Positions 7,649-11,620 of a stretch of DNA of 11,620 bases are shown piece by piece. The stretch covers positions 1 through 11,620 of the forward strand of contig CAVLDO010000030.1 of the NCBI GenBank assembly GCA_963662035.1, written 5' to 3'. Numbering within the stretch: the first letter of the stretch is position 1; each line of letters opens with the position of its first letter. Below the pieces are notes generated by a model that worked only from the letters and a program-made list of their open reading frames with translations, was not told the origin of the DNA and did no database searches. This DNA is from Equibacterium sp963662035. GTDB taxonomy: Bacteria > Bacteroidota > Bacteroidia > Bacteroidales > UBA932. Position numbers and translations under genes: made by a program.

Positions 7649-7651
7649 GAG
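7647..7651 (+). promoter_or_regulatory. Shine-Dalgarno site of nqrF
   Basis: AGGAG overlaps the nqrE stop codon TAG and lies 9 nt before the nqrF ATG at 7661. It favours that ATG over the in-frame ATG two codons later. Confidence 0.5.
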
Positions 7652-7660
7652 AGCGCTGAT

Positions 7661-8932
7661 ATGGATATGCAAACTATGGTAGTGGCCGTATTGGCCTGCC
7701 TTATACTGATACTTATTCTGGTGGCGCTGCTGCTTATCCTCAAGGCTAAGCTTACCCCCAGCGGCACCGTCTCTATCGACATCAACAACGGCAAGAAGGT
7801 GGTGGACGTGCCGCAGGGAGGCTCTCTGCTGGCCACTCTTGCAGAGCAGAAGGTCTTTCTCCCCTCCGCCTGCGGCGGTAAGGGTTCCTGCGGCCAGTGC
7901 AAGTGCCGCGTGTTGGAGGGGGGCGGAAGCATCCTCCCCACCGAGACCGTGCACTTTTCGCGCAAGCAGATAAACGACCATTGGCGCCTCGGATGCCAGG
8001 TCAAGGTCAAGGACAACCTCAAGATAGAGATTCCCGATAGCGCACTCAGCGTAAAGAAGATGGAGTGCGAGGTCATCTCCAACAAGAATGTGGCCACCTT
8101 CATCAAGGAGTTCTGCGTAAGGGTTCCCGAGGGCGAGCACATCGAGTTCAAGAGCGGCGAGTACATCCAGATAGACATTCCCGCATACGATGTGGACTTC
8201 TCTACCTTCGATGTGGATCCCGAGTACCGCGCAGACTGGGAGAAATACGGATTCTTTGGCATCAAGTACAAGAACACCGTCCCCACCATCCGCGCCTATT
8301 CGATGGCCTCCTATCCTGCGGAGAAAAATGTCATCAAGCTCAACGTCCGCATCGCGACCCCTCCCTTCGACCGCAGCCAGCCCAAGGGCGTCTTCAAGAT
8401 GCTACCCGTTGCGCCGGGCGTAGGTTCGTCTTACGTGTTCTCCCGCAAGCCGGGTGACAAGGTCACCATCAGCGGCCCTTACGGCGAGTTCCTGCTTCCC
8501 GAGAACGACCCTCTGGATATGGAGTACATCTTTGTGGGCGGCGGCGCCGGAATGGCTCCTCTGCGCAGCCACATAATGCACCTGTTCAAGACTCTCAAGA
8601 CAACCCGCGAGGTACACTTCTTCTATGGCGCACGCGCCCTGGTGGAGGCGTTCTACCTGGAGGATTTCGCGCAGATCGAGCAGGAGTTCCCCAACTTCCA
8701 CTTCCATCTGGCCCTCGACCGTCCCGATCCGGCGGCGGATGCTGCGGGCGTGAAGTACACCGCAGGGTTCGTGCACAATGTGATGAACGAAACTTACCTG
8801 AAGAACCACGAGGCTCCCGAGGACATCAAGTACTTTATGTGCGGTCCGCCTATGATGGTGAGCAGCGTGAACGGGCTGCTTGACAGCCTGGGTGTCCCGC
8901 CCGAGAGCATTCTCTACGATAACTTCGGTTAG
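7661..8932 (+). CDS. nqrF: Na+-NQR subunit F, NADH-oxidising flavoprotein
   Basis: Entry subunit of Na+-NQR: oxidises NADH in the cytoplasm and passes electrons via FAD and a 2Fe-2S cluster into the membrane part. Its 423 residues divide into an N-terminal transmembrane helix (about 6-28), a plant-type ferredoxin domain with cluster ligands C71, C77, C80 and C112, and a ferredoxin-reductase-like FAD/NAD domain. The FAD motif is RAYSMA (211-216), the nucleotide-binding glycine motif is GGGAGMAP (293-300), and CGPPMM (394-399) is the usual NADH-binding signature. The C-terminus ends in YDNFG, the aromatic end typical of this reductase group. Cysteine positions are offset by one from Vibrio NqrF. 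Last gene of the operon, followed by a strong terminator 24 bp beyond its stop. Confidence 0.97.
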   Translation: MDMQTMVVAVLACLILILILVALLLILKAKLTPSGTVSIDINNGKKVVDVPQGGSLLATLAEQKVFLPSACGGKGSCGQCKCRVLEGGGSILPTETVHFSRKQINDHWRLGCQVKVKDNLKIEIPDSALSVKKMECEVISNKNVATFIKEFCVRVPEGEHIEFKSGEYIQIDIPAYDVDFSTFDVDPEYRADWEKYGFFGIKYKNTVPTIRAYSMASYPAEKNVIKLNVRIATPPFDRSQPKGVFKMLPVAPGVGSSYVFSRKPGDKVTISGPYGEFLLPENDPLDMEYIFVGGGAGMAPLRSHIMHLFKTLKTTREVHFFYGARALVEAFYLEDFAQIEQEFPNFHFHLALDRPDPAADAAGVKYTAGFVHNVMNETYLKNHEAPEDIKYFMCGPPMMVSSVNGLLDSLGVPPESILYDNFG

Positions 8933-8937
8933 CAGAC

Positions 8938-8951
8938 TCGATTTTTATCGA
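8938..8951. other. Small hairpin just after nqrF
   Basis: TCGAT-TTTT-ATCGA forms a 5-bp stem with a four-base loop directly after the nqrF stop. It is too weak to be a terminator by itself; it may assist the larger hairpin that follows or be chance. Confidence 0.3.
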
Positions 8952-8956
8952 CATAA

Positions 8957-8996
8957 AAAAGAAGGACGTCCGAGATTTTTCGGACGTCCTTCTTTT
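8957..8996. terminator. Bidirectional Rho-independent terminator
   Basis: A perfect 17-bp inverted repeat (8957-8973 and 8980-8996) around a 6-nt loop, GATTTT. The core is GAAGGACGTCCGA and the outer ends are A-run and T-run, so each strand ends in a U tract. It serves both nqrF from the left and the surface-protein gene from the right, whose stop is 25 bp away. Confidence 0.93.
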
Positions 8997-9020
8997 GAGT
9001 ATAAGTATATTGTCGTTATC

Positions 9021-11620
9021 CTATTGCGGGAGGATGTAGACTAAGTTCGCAGCATCGCTCAGAGTCCATTTGCCGTTGTTCTCGATCGTATAGGTAACGC
9101 CTTCCGAGACGGTTCCGGCTTTAATCACCTGCCGGTTTTCCCTATCGCATGAATCGTCTGAAGGCTTATTGCCGGTAATCGTAATCTGAGTGTCAGAACC
9201 CAAGTTTCCGAAACGGATCACGCGGTCGCCGATACCGGTGAACTCGTTGCCGGTAATCACTACAGCACCCATATCAGGGGTGTTACCGTAGTCCCTTATC
9301 GCGATGGCATTATGCAATGTGGTCGTGAACGTGGAGTTAGTGACCGAGATGTTCTTGACATACTGGATATACATTCCCTGATAAGAAGTGTCGAAGGTGC
9401 ATTCGTCAACCGTGAGATTCTTGAATGCATACGACAATTCCGTGGAATTGTTCTGGAAATACACGCGTGCGCCGGCACTCGATGCCGTGTTGTATGTCAG
9501 GAATTTGCACTTATGGAAAGTGATTCCATCGATGGTCGAAGGACTGTCGCCGTCGCCGTTCTTCGTGAAATTAGCGTTCTTGTTGAAGCTGATGCCTTCG
9601 AACTTGATGTTCTCGAACTTGTATGCGCAGTAGTAGGCGCTGCCGTTTGTAACCCACTTCCCGCTGTCACGGACATAATCATAAACCGGAGTCCCACCTG
9701 TAGTGACAGAAAAGTGACCGGATGATGCGTCTATTCCCTCTACCGTGACACCCACATTCGCAGTGAAGGTCACATTCTTGATGGTGCGCAGATAATAACA
9801 GCCATCAGTCCAGATGGATTGATTCTTAAAAGCGGCAAGATCTTCGGAGGTTGCGAACTCCTGATAATTATTCGCAGCGGAGGTGTAACCTCCTACCATA
9901 TACTTGGTGTTGCTGGCTGCGAATTTCGTCGGACGGCCGAATACAAGAATCTCGCTGATGTTCTCGGTGAAATTGATGGTCTTGCCGTCGATGCTGCCGT
10001 AGGCTCCGTCGAGAACGAACTGTGCGTTCGCCGCGGTCACATTGACCGTGCTGCCTGACATATCCGGCCCTTCCGGAAGTATCGCATAGGCCTTGGCGTA
10101 ATTTATGGACGGATTGTGCTTGCTGTAAACCATTCCGTTCAGCGTGGCTCCGCTCCCGACTTCCACCGTCACATTTCCCGTCTCGTTCTGGAGGTCATCC
10201 TCATAGAGGGCATATATACCGGTGAGAGTACCGCCGGAGACATTGACAGCGATATCAAGATCGGTGTTGTGCTGCGAAATGGCGAGGGCTGCGCCTTCAA
10301 CCGTGGTGCCTCGGTTGTTAGCCTCTGCAGAGAATACAGAAGCCGTGGCAGTGAATGTGCCGCCGGTGATATTGAGAGTTCCCGCGCGGAGCTCGATGGC
10401 TGAGCCAACTCCCGTGAATGTACCGCCGTTCACGGTGAATTTGCCCGCCTGCGGGTGATATACCGCGATACCGCATTCGGAAGTGAATGTGCCGCCATTG
10501 ATGGTAAGCTCGGTGTTGTGGCGGGCACCGTTGCCGCTGATGGCATAATAATACCCCTTGAACGTACCGTTCTCAATGGTCAATACCGCCTTTTCTCCGG
10601 TTGGAGATTCACCTTTCTTGGTAAGCTTCAATGCTGCATAGATCTTCTCGCTGCCATTGACGTCGATGGTTCCGTTGCCGGTGATGGTGAGATCACCGCC
10701 ACGATTCACCTCAACAAGAGCGTCACTACCTTTCCAGCCGGAAGACGGAGAAAGGGTCTTGCCGTCAAGATTGAGTTTAAGTTTGTGTGCCACATCCAGA
10801 GAAGCGGTAAGGGCGATGTCGCTGCCGAGTGTAATCTCCACTACATTGGTGTCCGCGGCGGCGGCGATAAGCTCGCTCTCGCTTGTGACGACAGGCTTGG
10901 TGTTCACGATGTCCCAGAGGTCTGCTGTGGTGCGGCCCTGAACGCCCGCATAGCCTTCTGCGATGTAGCTTTCAAGAGCCTTATAAACAGTCTCGCTGAG
11001 GTTCTCGCACTCGCGGACGAATACATTCTCTGTTGTGCCTTTGACTTCCACTTCCTTCACCGTTCCGTGAATCTCGAGACCGCCCTGGTTGAAGATGAGT
11101 TTTCCTATGGTCTGCCCCTTCTCGATGATGAGAGTATTGTCAGAAGTTGTGGCCTCAAGCTCTCCGATCACATTGGTGTCTGAGAAAGAGCCGGCATCGA
11201 CTCCGTTGATAGTCACGGTCTTTGACGGCGCGTTGATGACAAGCTTTCCAATCTTGGCGCCCTCGGGGATGGTGATGTTGACGGTGGCCTTATTGGCAGT
11301 ATTATCCACGATCAAGCCGGATTCCGATCCGGAATCAGTAGTGGATGAAGATGCAGTGTAGTCTCCCACATAAAGAGTGGTTTCCTCGCTGCCCGCAACC
11401 TCGAGATTGAGGGTTGCGTCCTCTTTTAAATACGTGGTCAGAATGGCATTTGCGTTATTCGTGGACACTGTGGCGTCTCCTGCATCTGACGGAACGCCCG
11501 CGAACTTCACCTCAATGACATCCGCATTGCTGTTCGCCTTTATGACCTCATTCGCCGATGCGATATCATCAACCTCAACCACTTTCACAATGTCAGGCTC
11601 CTCGAATGCAGGCACGACAA
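9021..11620 (-). CDS. Large beta-helix surface protein, N-terminus missing
   Basis: The reading frame stays open to the right edge (GTC precedes the GTG at 11613-11615), so the true start, any signal peptide and any lipobox lie outside. Residue numbers here count from that GTG. The 864 visible residues are rich in Thr, Asn, Gly, Ser and Val, as in secreted right-handed beta-helix proteins. Residues about 110-192 hold short strand-turn units (IGKLVINAP, TVTINGVDAG, IGKLIFNQGG). Around 242-288 a lead-in like those of pectate-lyase-type helices ends in LNLDGKTL. Residues about 308-465 are rungs with repeated GGTFT/GGTLT turns, and about 660-840 form a second ladder (ITFHKCKF, LTVDECTF, ISVTNSTF, VVITGNEF). 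It ends in YILPQ with no recognisable type IX secretion domain. I see no catalytic motif, so an adhesive, structural or glycan-binding role is only a guess. Base composition is more AT-rich than the nqr genes. Confidence 0.85.
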   Translation of the reverse strand, partial: VVPAFEEPDIVKVVEVDDIASANEVIKANSNADVIEVKFAGVPSDAGDATVSTNNANAILTTYLKEDATLNLEVAGSEETTLYVGDYTASSSTTDSGSESGLIVDNTANKATVNITIPEGAKIGKLVINAPSKTVTINGVDAGSFSDTNVIGELEATTSDNTLIIEKGQTIGKLIFNQGGLEIHGTVKEVEVKGTTENVFVRECENLSETVYKALESYIAEGYAGVQGRTTADLWDIVNTKPVVTSESELIAAAADTNVVEITLGSDIALTASLDVAHKLKLNLDGKTLSPSSGWKGSDALVEVNRGGDLTITGNGTIDVNGSEKIYAALKLTKKGESPTGEKAVLTIENGTFKGYYYAISGNGARHNTELTINGGTFTSECGIAVYHPQAGKFTVNGGTFTGVGSAIELRAGTLNITGGTFTATASVFSAEANNRGTTVEGAALAISQHNTDLDIAVNVSGGTLTGIYALYEDDLQNETGNVTVEVGSGATLNGMVYSKHNPSINYAKAYAILPEGPDMSGSTVNVTAANAQFVLDGAYGSIDGKTINFTENISEILVFGRPTKFAASNTKYMVGGYTSAANNYQEFATSEDLAAFKNQSIWTDGCYYLRTIKNVTFTANVGVTVEGIDASSGHFSVTTGGTPVYDYVRDSGKWVTNGSAYYCAYKFENIKFEGISFNKNANFTKNGDGDSPSTIDGITFHKCKFLTYNTASSAGARVYFQNNSTELSYAFKNLTVDECTFDTSYQGMYIQYVKNISVTNSTFTTTLHNAIAIRDYGNTPDMGAVVITGNEFTGIGDRVIRFGNLGSDTQITITGNKPSDDSCDRENRQVIKAGTVSEGVTYTIENNGKWTLSDAANLVYILPQ
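10222..10496 (-). repeat. Degenerate beta-helix rung repeats (GGTFT turns)
   Basis: Inside the surface-protein gene the plus-strand motif GTGAATGT(G/A)CCGCC, coding GGTFT on the minus strand, occurs at 10351-10364, 10414-10427 and 10483-10496. A variant, GTGAGAGTACCGCC (GGTLT), is at 10222-10235. Starts are 129, 63 and 69 bp apart, consistent with one beta-helix turn of about 21-23 residues, the 129-bp step being two turns. A further diverged copy (NGTFK) lies near 10558. Confidence 0.75.

Noticed and set aside
10222..10496. CRISPR-like array
   Set aside because: The spaced motifs are in frame inside a coding region, have uneven spacing and encode the GGTFT turns of a beta-helix.

Overview
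The window looks like chromosomal DNA of a Bacteroidetes bacterium, probably a Bacteroidales member from gut or a similar anaerobic habitat. The evidence is a complete six-gene Na+-NQR operon, a Bacteroidetes-type promoter in front of it (TTG, 19 bp, TATATTTG), weak or absent Shine-Dalgarno sites at lead genes, and a large repetitive beta-helix surface protein of the kind common in Bacteroidales. GC content is fairly high in the housekeeping part and visibly lower in the surface-protein gene. Genus cannot be settled from the sequence alone.

Layout: positions 30-395 (+) encode a YraN/UPF0102 nuclease-like protein. It converges on a full-length UvrD/PcrA-type DNA helicase at 507-2972 (-), with a terminator hairpin between them. 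An AT-rich divergent promoter region (2973-3061) separates the helicase from the nqrABCDEF operon (3062-8932, +). The six genes are separated by 2-15 bp or overlap. A 17-bp perfect-stem terminator that can work in both directions (8957-8996) ends the operon. It also ends a gene arriving from the other side: 9021-11620 (-), the C-terminal 865 or so residues of a large right-handed beta-helix protein whose start lies beyond the right edge.

The nqr genes form one functional unit. NqrF takes electrons from NADH through FAD and a 2Fe-2S centre. The NqrD/NqrE membrane pair carries the intramembrane iron-sulfur site, and NqrC and NqrB carry covalent FMN. NqrA/NqrB hand electrons to quinone while Na+ is exported. 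Every cofactor-binding residue that can be checked by eye is present, so the complex should be functional. The flavin transferase ApbE, needed to attach FMN to NqrB and NqrC, is not in the window.

I see no clear undescribed multi-gene system here. The two points most worth follow-up are a cysteine-rich tail of about 46 residues on NqrC and the repetitive partial surface protein. The first 29 bases and the intergenic stretches, all under 120 bp, hold nothing beyond the sites listed.
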